Source of the DNA: Sodiomyces alkalinus F11
Taxonomy: Eukaryota; Ascomycota; Sordariomycetes; Glomerellales; Plectosphaerellaceae
NCBI RefSeq assembly: GCF_003711515.1
Contig: NW_021167080.1
Coordinates: 1,509,394-1,573,393 of the forward strand
DNA length: 64,000 nt
Direction: 5' to 3'
The notes under the pieces: model-generated
Database searches by the model: none
What the model saw: the letters and a program-made list of their open reading frames with translations, nothing else
Told to the model about the DNA's origin: nothing
Position numbers and translations under genes: made by a program
Shown: one piece after another, positions 45,216 to 56,732 of the stretch
How positions within the stretch are numbered: position 1 is the first letter of the stretch
How the letters are laid out: each line of letters starts with the position of its first letter

Positions 45216-46357
45216 GGTGCTGATGGCGTCGAGAGTTCGTGATAAGAACGGAAACGAGAACGGATTGTTCGGTTTTGCTGTTGTCTGATAGAAGCGGACG
45301 ATGGAGACGCCCGCCGCCAGCGTGCGAGAGGATCCCACTTTAATAGGCCGACAAGCTGTCGGTCCCGTTTTCTTGTGATGTCTATGTCTCGGTACCACAA
45401 GCAAAGCGACGGGGCAGGAAGCCACCAGAAGAGAGTCGACAGGGGTAAAAGTCAAAGCCGTCTCATCTTTGAGGATAACTCTCGTTCAAATCCTAAAGAA
45501 AAGGTCCCAAAAGAAAGCAACAAGGGAAAGGGGTTTGATGTTCGAAACAAGACCAGCCGATGTAGTTACGTCTTTGCGCACGCCGTTTCGAGTGTACGGA
45601 CAGACGGTTGACAAAGGAGAAGAGGAATATTATTGGGGGTGGGTTGTGAGGATGTAGCGGCGGATAAGATAAGGGATGTGGATGGGGGCGATGGTTTTCC
45701 CCGCAAGGTCAAGGTGTCCAGGTATCGTTATTCTGCCGGTACCTCCGATGGACAGTATTACTTCGTATAATCTAGTGGGTGGCGATGTACTCGTACCAAT
45801 GGAGTACCTAGCTAGGTACGGTACACTCCTGACACCCTTATCCTCCCCCTTCTCTCTGTCATGTGAACAAAACCTGGAAGAAATGCTGCGCAATTCTTGC
45901 AAACACAGCTGGCTATCATCTCTACCTTATCGTCAACGTTTCAGGGTGGATGTAAGGTCTTTCTTCTTCCCAGTCTCTCACATATCCTCCCATAGGTAGT
46001 GCGTCGGTCATAATAAACAACACCAACCATCACCCAAGTACGGCATGATGTCAGACGATGTAGGGCTCGGGGAATGATCCGAGTCTTGGCCCGCGCTCCA
46101 GGACGGACAAGGCGAAAGGGAAAGAAGAACGATGAAAAAAAGGAGAAGAAAAATGACAGCATCTAATATGGTACAGATGTTTTGGTGGCACCTGTTCGCC
46201 AACCGAGCCATCCTTGAGTCTCCGTCGGCAAACCTCCCAGAAGCGTTTCGTTTTGAAGGGGCATCTCGTCTTGTGCATGACCACTATGTCTCTTGTATAC
46301 AGGCTTCCATGACCTTTTCCCCATCTTGTTTGTAGTGTCGAGGTACGATGCAGAGCG
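45216..46357. other. Intergenic region RNH1/TAD3
   Basis: About 1.1 kb with the RNH1 promoter on the left and the TAD3 3' end on the right (both minus strand). One TACTTCGTA copy lies at 45759-45767, beside a GGTACC and an AGCTAGGTACGGTAC stretch (45810-45826). No gene is recognised. Confidence 0.5.
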
Positions 46358-47738
46358 TTATGCGTGGGCCATATGTGCAACGGGCGGCAGATGCTTGATC
46401 TTATCACGAGCTTCCCACTCCCACGCGAGTAGGCTCCAGTTCAGCTCCCGCCTCCAGAAGAGGCCAAGCCCATTTCCTCCACCGTACTCTGCGAGCTCCG
46501 GTTTATTCTCTCCTCGCTGTTCCGAAGCTATGCCGCCAGTCAGCGGCATGCGGTGGCAGAAGACGATCTTCGCCATACGGGAGTGGAGAATGGCCATGGA
46601 ACATTGAACGCATGGCTCGTGTGTGGTATAGAGTTCTAAGCCGTGGCATAGATAGCCCTCCGAGTTGGGGTGTTCGCCGTTGAAGAGCATACGCTCTTCC
46701 TCCACGAGGGGCTTGTCCTCGAAGCAATCAAATTCCAGCGTTGGCTGCACGAACGGGAGGCCGGCTTTTGTCCTTTCGTGCCTAACTAGCTTTTGCGCCA
46801 CCATGCTGATGGCACGAAGGACGCAATGAGCCATCGGATTGCCGGTTCCTAACCGATTGGGTTGCTGGTGCCAGCGTGCGTCCCCGGCAATGGCAACGAG
46901 CTCCGATTTCCCGTTTTCGCGCTGAACTATAACGCAGCCCATCGGCTCCCCCATGCCAGCTGCGTGGACTGAGTGGGCGACACGGTGGGCCAGGGACATC
47001 CAGAGTCCGGTCTCATCCTTCATAACTTCCGACGCGCGACCCACCAGGGCCGGATGAGGGCCCAGGGGGTTGTTCTTCCGATAGACACATGGCCAAAACT
47101 GCGAGGTCCACATGGCGGCTTGGATTTGCGATGTTGGCGGGATCAGCGGAACCGGAATGCTTCTGAGGAAGACATTGTTGCCTAGGCCCTCGACCTCTGA
47201 TAATAACTGCAGAATCTCATCTCGGCCGCACTCGGATTCCTGGCAGAGGAGAATGTAAAGCCATACTGACTTGCCGGTGTGCACTTGTCTGCTCTCGGCT
47301 GTCTCGTTCATGAACTGAGCTTTAAGGTGGACCGGAAGGTCGCCCGGTTTCGCACAGCGCCGTAAATGGGGGAGGCTGTTAGTCTCTTGAACCCGCGTAC
47401 GGAGCATGCTAGACGCGTGTCAACGATCACCGAACGGACGCTGATAGCGAACCAAAAGCGGATGGGGGGAAAGTAGGCCAGATCGTGGACCAACTAAACT
47501 AAACGTACGTGATGATGTCGTTTGCCGCTTTGGTAGGCGCTCGCGTGATATAAGCCCGAACGACGGTGTGGTCTTGCCGGATCTCAAGGGTCGTCTTGAG
47601 CGGAACCAGAACACCGCCCCCAAGCTGCTTGGGCAGGTCATCGATAAGGGCGTGCGGCTGGACGACATCGGGGCCTGTGGGCTCGGGGAGTTTTTCTGAG
47701 GACGCTTCTGAGGCAGCCCCGAAGTTATTCGACATCAT
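46358..47738 (-). CDS. TAD3: tRNA-specific adenosine deaminase subunit Tad3
   Basis: Two exons, 47738-47509 and 47408-46358, encode 426 residues. Tad3 is the non-catalytic partner of Tad2; the dimer converts A34 to inosine in tRNA anticodons. The C-terminal deaminase fold carries the zinc ligands: His in NPMAHCVLRAI, and the two Cys of HEPCVQCSMAILHSRM. The catalytic Glu of the HAE motif is replaced by Val (H-C-V), the hallmark that separates Tad3 from the active Tad2. The N-terminal half (VPLKTTLEIRQDHTVVRAYI, DLPVHLKAQF, NNVFLRSIPVPLIPPTSQ) is the Tad3-specific region that helps bind tRNA. The start uses the first of two adjacent ATGs (47738 and 47735). The junction is phase 2, recreating Thr before MLRTRVQETNS. 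Length is at the upper end for fungal Tad3. Confidence 0.92.
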
Positions 47739-50700
47739 CTCGGCCGGATTCCTATGCCACGGCAATGATAATTGAGGCGATTCTTAAATTTGCCACTGCG
47801 GCCCGGGTTGTGCGAAGAGTTGTGCGAAGTCCAACGGTGGATCGGTTGACAAAGCCTACCTAGGGAAGTAGGAAGACGAGGGTAGAATAGAGTGGATGGA
47901 TGTCGGGTAACGTCAATGCCAGCGAAGGTGACAAGGACTAGAAGGATTTCCAAGGATCATGCGAGTGCCGCACGGCAAGTGCCTCGATGATTTTTGGGAG
48001 GGCACTACTGGGGGGCACGAGGTCCCTGGGTACCTCACACTCGTACTCGAGTTTAAGGTAGGGGCTATGAGGAAAGGGAGGCAGTCGAGGTTGGGAAAGG
48101 AAGGAGACGTTGCGCCTGCCTGGACTTCACCATCGGAGGTAAAAACCGTAGTGAGGTCTGTGAAATTTCGAAGGGAAACGGGTTCTGTCGACCCCGCCGT
48201 CTCGCCGACTCCAGTGTCACCTCTTGTGCGGTTGGCCTTGTCGATTGTGAGGTAAAGACGTATCCGGAGGATATCGTCTAGGTACCTAGTAAGGTAATGA
48301 CGAGAAAACCCCCCCGCCCCTCGATGGGTAGCTCAACGATAGATCAAGGACAGACCAAGGATATGTTCACAGTTACTGCCCGGCAAGACTCGCGTGAAAA
48401 CGCTTCACAACTAGCCAGGGGGGCAAAGTAGAATAGTCAGCCGCCACTTCTTCATCATTGGAGGCTAGGTAGGGAGCCTACCTGGTAAGTGGCACTTAAG
48501 TTTGTTTTTTGTTTTCCTAGCAGTTAGGCTTCATAGGCAAGCAGGCATGACATGTACTGTTGAGATCGGATGTGCTTTCGTGTCCGAGGGAGCTACCGGC
48601 TTGACAAGATCGCTGAATTGTACAGTTTTATGAACTGGTAACGTATTTCGTGGTCAAGGCAGGCGTTTCAGATTATATGTACTGCCTTTGTAGCAGATAT
48701 CAACTTGTCCATGCGATCGTGCTGCTCAGTTCGATGAAAAGAGTCGGAAAAATAAAAAATAAAAAAGAATTATACGAAATAATCCATACAAAACAATGTG
48801 GGTCTTGGCTTATGTAATACGAGTGTATGTAAGAACGTACTTCGTATCGCCAGGTGACGTCGCTTCAGATGCGAAAAACAGCACGACATGTCCTGGCCAG
48901 CGCGATGTTGGTCTGCGCCCTCAGTGACTCGATAGAAGTGGTATTCGTCTAGGCACACGAACTCTGCGCTCTCGCTTAGATCCACCTCTAACGGCGTTGT
49001 TGTGAGACATGGGCAGGTTCTCATTGAATGTTTCGGACATTGGCCCAGTATTCTTCGCGTCCCACGCATTGCGGGATCTTGGAATCGTCTGCGGCTCCCG
49101 CGGCTACGCAACCCACATGTGATGGATATCCCCGCAAACAGACTTCGTAGCTGCAGCGAAAGTGAAAGCGGCGAAGATCTGATGGGTCTCTTGAAGCTGG
49201 GAACTGATGAAAGGTCAGGGCCAATCCTCGAAAACTCCCTTGCCTAGGAGGTCACGGGTTGGGAGATCTTTGCAGAATGGCAGTTTTCTCGAGAGCTGAA
49301 CCAGTGGGGTTGATCGGGCTTGTTTTATGGTCCAGTCAACACCGCGGCGACTGGCCAACCCAAGGGAACATCTCGAAGGGTGTAGTCCAGCAGCTCACAG
49401 GCATATCACGAAGCAATCTCACGTAAAGAATGCAATGACCCCTTGTCGGCTTTAATCCACAGTTCATTGTGAAGTGCCGACCAGAAGCCTACTGCAACAC
49501 TAAACACCGTATTCCCGCGTTAGCTTACGTCCTTGCATACCAACCAGGCCGTCCACATATGTATGATCTCCACTGAAGATGGACCATTTCGGGACGGAGG
49601 GGCTGCATCTAGCATATGGCATCTGGGTACGTATCTATTCCCGAAGCATCAAATATGCACTAAAATGGGTTTCAGAAGCCAATGGACTGGCGGAGTTGTT
49701 TGTAGATTGTCTCCCCGAAGATTCGTCGGGGGTGACTATTGAGGTAGCTACGTACCTTAGGTGACGTATTAAGTGATGGGTTCGCATTCTGCAAGGGACC
49801 TGCGGTGCGTTTACGGAGCAGATGCGGAGCAGCGGGCTGCTGCATGCATAATAAACTACGAACAGCTGCTTCTACTCAACTCGCGATACGGAACATGACA
49901 CTAAGAAGGAGGACCCATTTAGGTAGGTAGTAGGTCTCCCCTCTCAATATGGGAAACGTGGGGGCCCCATCGCAAACCGTTATTTCACCAGGTGTGTCTT
50001 CCCCTCTCCTCCCCACTGTCTCCTCCGATCCTAACCTTGTTTGCATGCGTATAGCGTGGGAGGCGGGATGTCATCCGAAACTCGGACGCAGACCAACTGA
50101 CTGAGGTACGTCGTACAGTGTACGTTGTATGAAAGGTGCACCCCCTTTTTTGATTGGGGGTGAGGGGGGTTTCCTCACTTTTTTAATCAAGCGAGTTCTC
50201 TGACCCCTTTTGACCCTGAACCACTCCCCAGGAAGACCCGATAGGAAAGGAACTCAGTACAAAACACAAGACAGAAGACAGATTAGAATTACTGCTATCC
50301 TGGCGGAGGTAAAATGGTGTGGTGGCCCCGATGATTCTCGGGAACAAAAAAAAAAGAAACAAGAAAGAAGAACGAAGAACGAGTGAGAGAGAGAAACGAA
50401 AAGACGGTCGGTGCGATGCAACGAAAATTGTAAAGCCCCCAAACCTCCCACGAAGAGGGTGGGTGAGGATCGCTCTCACCGAGAGGGCCAGATGTCGGGG
50501 TGGCTTTTTGGCTAAAGGATGCCCATTCCTCGGAGGTTTCCCGAAGATCCGGCTTAAGAACAACGTCCTTGTGAGAATGTCCTAGTGTAACAGGCGCAAC
50601 TGAAAGCCCCCTCTAAGCTTACGGCTTCTCAAAGATTCCCAATAATAATCAAGGCGTTTCCGAATTCAAGTCTTATGGGCGGACGAGAGCCTCCGCTTCC

Positions 50701-53164
50701 TCCTGCGCACGCCTCCGCATTCTCTGTCACAGGGAAATGTCCATGATTTCGGGGGAGGCGGGGGCGAAGGAGAGAACGGGAACGAGTTGACTGGATGGTG
50801 GAAAATACCTCACCAAATTTGTCGGCTACAGCGCGACAGGTTCCCAGGCATGGAGACGCGGACGTGAAGACGGGAGGCAGTGGAGAGACCAAGAGGCGCG
50901 ACGGTGTGGGATGTGGAAACGCTAAAGGTACGAAGTACTCTGCTATTGCAAAAACCAATAAATATTATTAGTGACCGCGAGATAAAGCGAGGGGAGGAAG
51001 CCGTCTCTTTAGTTTTAGTCGTTAGTCAGTCTTCTAAGTCGGCCCCAGTGGGTGGGCTGCTCGTATGTAAGTGAAGAAAGTACCCCCGTATTGCTGCAGC
51101 CGCGGTGCAGTGTGTGGGAGGGGAATAGGACCCTTATGAATACAATATACGGATACTTCGTGCTCAAAGCAAGGAATAGGAGCATCCCGCACAACCACGG
51201 GCTTGGGGACAGGGTAATCGGGGCGGAAACAATCCAGGCATAAATACCCCACGGGCTTTTGTTGGCTTGCCACGCACACCAACGAGTGAGTTGTACCTTA
51301 AGGTAGGGTAAAGTGCGTGGCCTACAGCCTAAGGTTACTTTGTGCAAAGTACGGATACAAGACTCCCCGGGGTTACAGGGTTATTGGCCTGTCGCTAAGG
51401 CCGGTAACGGCACCGAACGAAGGACGCCGAAACACTGGCCTGCCCCCGCTGTACCCCAGGCCCCCTGCCCTACTATGTATGTATTACCAGCCAGTAATTA
51501 AGGTAGATGACACAGGAAGCCCTATTGATACCAAGGTTGTCATCACGGACCACACACCATGATTGTCAACTGGGGAAAGACACGGCGGTTGCAGTATGGT
51601 GATGCAAGAGTTGGGTGGAACAAACCTGCGGTGGTCGTTAATTATGCGCAAGCCAAAGCCGCCTGACAAAGACGTGGGAAGTTTCCATTTGGGGTGGCTT
51701 TGCCTGAGGCTGCCTCCCTCTCCCACTTTCAAGCCCATCTATTAAATCTGGACCATTCCCATCCTCTCAAATCATATACGCGCCTTCTAAGGGACTCAAT
51801 TTTTTTTCTCGCCTCCCCTACGGAGTAGTCCACGTGTCTACTATTACTACGACATTGTATCTTGCCTCACCGAAAAGACTTGACCACGATTACTTCAAAA
51901 TAGGTAGGCACTCGGTATACGCCTTGCCTAAGCCCACGACTTACTGGTGAATTAAGGGTAGCCTTACAGAACCTTACGTCGTTGAATCAGTCAACATCAA
52001 CAGAATCTATAAATACTCTATATTATACTCCAGTACGGATATCCATCCATTCATCGAAACTTCACCTTCCGGTTTATTTGCCTTGACTCGACCGACCCGA
52101 AGCATCCGCAAAGCCCCTCAATCACCTAAGGTATCACCAACTATTAATCGTCCATCGATAATCACCAATCATCAACCATTAGTCATCGATCCTCGATTCT
52201 CTAAATCTCAGCATTTCCGAATCATCATATCACGTCCCCCTACCATTTAGCCTCCCTCAACAAGAAACAACGCACACGTCCGCTTCAAAAGCACGGAGCC
52301 GATCATTCCTACCCTGCACGCCAAGAAGCAGACTCGCCAAGAAGCCGACTAGGTAGACAGAGTCAAGACACCCCTGTCCGGTCGACCCTGGTCGACATTT
52401 CCCCCCTTCCTCCTTTTGTCACCTTTCCAACTGGGATCACCCATTTTCTCCCACCACATCTGGAGTCGTGCCGAAGCACCGGCATCACCTGCAAGCTCCC
52501 CCAACTGTGTGCTCACTCATTGGTTGGGACCTGTCCATCCGCCGAAGCTCCGTCCAAGTGCCCCGTAACAAGTCCACACCAGAAACAGCCAGAAGGCGTC
52601 GCCGAACGCGCGGTGAGCGGCGCTGCACGGAGTACCGTCATTCGTACGAAGCACAACATATTTACGTTGTGTACTTCGTAATAATTCCGGCCCTTTCAGC
52701 CTTTCAGAAAAGGTGGTCATCACCAATCTTCGTTTGTCGTATCAACCAACTTCTTCCTCTTGGGTTGTGACTCAAAAGAATTCAAGTGTTCCCCATAATA
52801 GTAGCTATCTGCTTGGGCCCTGAATTCTCGTGTTCATCTACCACAAGGTAGAAGTTAAAAGACGCCACACCAATTACTTTTATTTTTCATACCTTCCCCC
52901 AAATTCAAAAAGCTACAAGTCAATCAATGCCTTCAAGAGTGTCTCTTGAAGATTCCGCAGGTTCGTTCCCTCCTTATTAACGAGTACTCCTTCCTTGCTG
53001 TGCTCCCCAACACAACCAACCTTCCCACCCCTTCCTTTCTTGGCCCGTCGTCATTAATTTGTGTTCTCTTTTCTTTTCCCTTTTTTCTTTCAACTTCTTC
53101 CTTCCACCCTCTCCTCTTCCCTTAACATCATCACAATTCACACGTTTTCTTACTGTGTTACTAC
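47739..53164. other. Gene-free region between TAD3 and PFK-2/FBPase-2
   Basis: About 5.4 kb without a recognised gene. 9-mer copies are at 48838-48846, 50929-50937, 51819-51827 and 52672-52680. AGGTACC/CCTTAAGGTA-like tracts lie at about 48280-48300, 48470-48490, 49740-49765 and 51291-51310. From about 51.95 kb to 53.16 kb the sequence becomes CA/CT-rich and resembles a long 5' leader for the downstream gene, with ATCATCAACC/ATCGAT-rich simple sequence at 52135-52200. A possible short first exon is at 52927-52960. Confidence 0.5.
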
Positions 53165-55544
53165 ATGGACCACGCGCAATTAACAAATCTTTCACACCCA
53201 GAGTTTGGTCGCAATCAAACGAAGCAATCAGCTCTGGCGAAGTTCGCCATGAGCCATTGCATGCAGCCTGGTTCCTCGCCACCGTTTCCCCCGTCAGCAT
53301 CATCGTCGCCAGACACGAAGCCTAATAATGAAGATGGAGACAATGGTCTATTGGCGGCATCTTATGCTCCGACTCATGGCCTGCTCCCACCCCCAGCCTT
53401 GCCATCCGTGACGCAATTCACAGTGTCACAGATTACTGCAGCCTCTCTAAATGAGCTAAATGCTTCTCTTAATTCGCACCGACCTGGGCAGGCAGACACT
53501 TCCGATACGCCGCCAAACCTGCGGAGTGTTGTCTCTACTGCGCCAAACTCTCCGAGAATGTATGTTATCCCAAAAGTTTTTCTTTTTTCTTTTTTTCTTC
53601 TTCCCCTTACTGTTCTCCTGCTCTCCTGTCCCATCGAAGACCTGACGTCTAACGCCCTACCTCTCCCCAGTTACCCAAAAAGACAGAATTCGGCCGGTAC
53701 GACACCGCGAGTTCGAGCCCATGCGACGTCTCTTAATGTACCGGGCATGACCCGGTCGCGAGCCTCCCCGGATGGTAGGATCCCGGATCGCGACGTTGCC
53801 GCCAAGATGGTCATCATCATGGTCGGTCTCCCAGCCCGAGGCAAATCATATATTACCAAGAAGCTTCAGCGCTATCTGTCCTGGATGCAGCACAATTCGC
53901 GCATCTTCAACGTCGGGAACAGGCGGCGCATTGCTGCAGGAGTTTTGCCATCCAATCCCACGGCGTCCCATGCCTCCGTCAACAACATGGACCCCCCTTC
54001 GGCCGCTGCTTCGATCCTGCTAAATGGCCGCCCCGCCGCGCAGGCCGCCGAGCCCACTTCCCTGGACCTCAATGACGGCAAGGAGCCGAAAGAAGCGGCT
54101 ATGGATCAGTCCGCCCAGTTTTTCGACCCGAACAACGAACAGGCATCCAAACTCCGGGAGCAGGTTGCCCTGGAGACCTTGGACGAGCTTCTCGATTACC
54201 TCCTGCTGGGGAAGGGTTCCGTGGGCATCCTCGACGCGACCAACAGTACCATCCATAGGCGCCAGCTCCTAGTTGATCGTGTGAGAGCAAGGGATGAGCG
54301 GCTTGGTATCCTCTTCATCGAGAGCATCTGCCGCGATAAGAACGTACGTCGCTCCGTGACTGGCACAATGACCTCCCCCAGAACTAGTTCTCCTGTCTCC
54401 CCAAACGTCCCCAAGCTGACCAGGTCGATCCAGCTCCTCGAGGCAAACATGAGACTCAAGCTTTCCGGGCCTGATTACAAGGATAAGGACCCTGTACAGT
54501 CCCTGGCGGATTTCAAGAAGAGAGTCGCAGCTTATGAGAGCGCCTATGAGCCCCTTGGCGAATATGAGGAGGCTCACGACATACCTTACATCCAGGTACG
54601 AAGAATCTCGTCGTCACTGTTGTCGCCGTTGTCCCGGGTCAGAAGCGCTGCGTGGTCATTGCGTTTTGCTAACATGCCAATAGTTGATCGATGTCGGAAG
54701 GAAAGTGATCCAGCACCGACTGCGCGGGTTCTTGAGCGGAGGCATCAGCTCGTATCTCACGACGTTTAACCTCGCACCGAGGCAGATCTGGCTCACGCGT
54801 CACGGGCAGAGCGTCGACAACCGTCTTGGGAAACTCGGGGGCGACTCGGACCTGACGCAACAAGGACGGCAGTACGGTCAGGTGCTGTACAAGTTCATCA
54901 CGCAGAAGCGCAAGGAGTGGCTCATCGAACAGAAGGACAAGGTCGCGCAGTCCTCGTTCCCGCCCCAGCCTGGCGATCACACGCCGCCGTACCCCGAATT
55001 GTTCCAGGAACTGGACGAGAAGAATTTCTGCGTGTGGACTTCGATGCTGAAACGGAGCGTGCAGACGGCAGATGCGTTCGAGGAGGACGACGAGAACTAC
55101 GACGTGAAGAACTGGGAGATGCTCAACGAGCTGAATGCGGGCTTGTTCGAGGGTATGACGTACGAGCAGATCGCCCGCGACTACCCCAGCGAATACGAGA
55201 AGCGGACCAAGGACAAGCTCCACTACGTATATCCCGGGGTAGGCGGCGAAGGGTACCTGCAAGTGATCGCGCGCCTGCGCGACATGGTCCGCGAGATCGA
55301 GCGTCTCACGGATCACATCCTCATCATCGGGCACCGGTCGGTGTGCCGGGTCCTCATGGCGTACTTTATGGATCTTCAGAGGGAAGACATTGCGGACCTC
55401 GACGTGCCGCTAGGCATGCTGTACGCGATCGAGCCCAAGCCATACGGCTATGATTTCCACGCGTACCGATACAACGAGGAGCGGCAGACTTTTGACGAGT
55501 TGCCCAACTACAAGCCCCGGAGAACCGTTGACCGGAGTGCTTGA
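53165..55544 (+). CDS. 6-phosphofructo-2-kinase / fructose-2,6-bisphosphatase
   Basis: Three exons, 53165-53559, 53671-54595 and 54684-55544, encode 726 residues. The enzyme makes and breaks fructose 2,6-bisphosphate, the cytosolic signal that sets glycolysis against gluconeogenesis. The kinase half carries a Walker A motif, GLPARGKSYI (about residue 183), then FNVGNRRRIAAG, SAQFFDPNNEQASKLREQVA and GSVGILDATNST. A linker leads to the bisphosphatase half: LTRHGQSVDN with the phospho-accepting His at about residue 480, the proton-donor Glu in AGLFEGMTYEQI, and the second His in IIGHRSVCRVLMAYF. Both active sites look intact, so it is plausibly bifunctional, unlike yeast Pfk26 whose phosphatase site is degraded. 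A 70-residue insertion with Ala and Pro follows NRRR. An alternative start at 52927 spliced 52960/53202 also keeps frame and would replace the first 12 or so residues. Confidence 0.93.
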
Positions 55545-56732
55545 GAGAGCACACGTGTTGGCGATTTTCCTTCACTTCTCTTCCTGCTACTTTCGGGCTT
55601 GTTCTTTCTTTTTGTTTTTATTTCCTTTTATCTTTTTCTCCTCCCCTTCCACGGTACTGTAGTATATATGCTTCTTGGCGTTGGGGAAAGACCAGACACA
55701 CGACTACTACCTGTCAGCGCCCTCATGAAGACCTCTTGGCATTAGGCAATTTTGGGATTTGGAGGCACACAGCATACCCAGGTTGACATTACAGGGAGCT
55801 ATGGGTTAGGGTAGGGGATACGGAGTAGGGTATACGGTTTCGGAGGGCCGGCTGGCGTTTTGTGGTCGCATAGCGGCGTTCTCTTTTTCTCTTTCAGCCA
55901 GTGGCACTGATGACGGAATGGGATGAGACGAAAGATCAAGGCGATCAATATGACAGGCGTATCTCATTTGGGTTCAGGTCTAGGTACTTTTTCTTCTTGT
56001 ACCATGGGAGGCATCACGAGAGAGTCTTTACTACCGGTAGTATGCTCGAGAAACACTACGGCAGCGACAGTTGATTACTTTGATTACTTACAGTCATACA
56101 ATGTGTCTCAGTACTAAGGTCCTTGCACCTAGGTTGTTATTAGCACACCTGTCATAATCTAACTAAATGTTCGATTAACATGGCATATCTAGTAGTTGTC
56201 TAAGTTATTGTGATTGCATCTCGGTATCCCTCTTTGTTGTAGGCATTGTTTGTTGTTGGTACGTCTGTAGTCTGTACGGAATACATTGCGCTCCGTAGAA
56301 GGGCGGCTGACTAAGGTAGGCAAGAGGCGGATGAAGTAAGGTACCTACCTAAGGTACCTAAGATACGTTCCCCGGTAGGAAAAGAGTGGAGACCTTTCAG
56401 AAGAAAAAAACAGTGACGGCAAGTACAGTGGTACTTCGCACCAAGCACAGGCAGCTGCTCTGTTTGTAGACGCGTTGCCGTTGTCGCACCTGGCGATCTT
56501 TCTATTCGTAGCTCTGTACCTCGTACTAATTCTCCATATCTCCATGTCTCCATGTCTCCACATCCTGGAGCTTCATACAAAATTTCCCTTCTACTCTCAA
56601 CTTCCAAATCCCCAAACGCCTTGACGCCGCACCACTTCGTTTCCACCATTTTACTCGCTCGCTTTCGGTCTTCGGTTTTCTTACGTCTCTGAAATCGTCC
56701 TCAATCCATGTCCTAACCGATCTATCGCGACC
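55545..56732. other. Intergenic region PFK-2/NIC96
   Basis: About 1.2 kb in the same transcriptional direction on both sides. It holds TACGGAGTA (55819-55827) beside GTAGGGTA repeats, and a dense palindromic tract GTAAGGTACCTACCTAAGGTACCTAAG at about 56338-56362 in which GGTACC recurs. CT-rich sequence precedes the NIC96 ATG. No gene is recognised. Confidence 0.5.
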
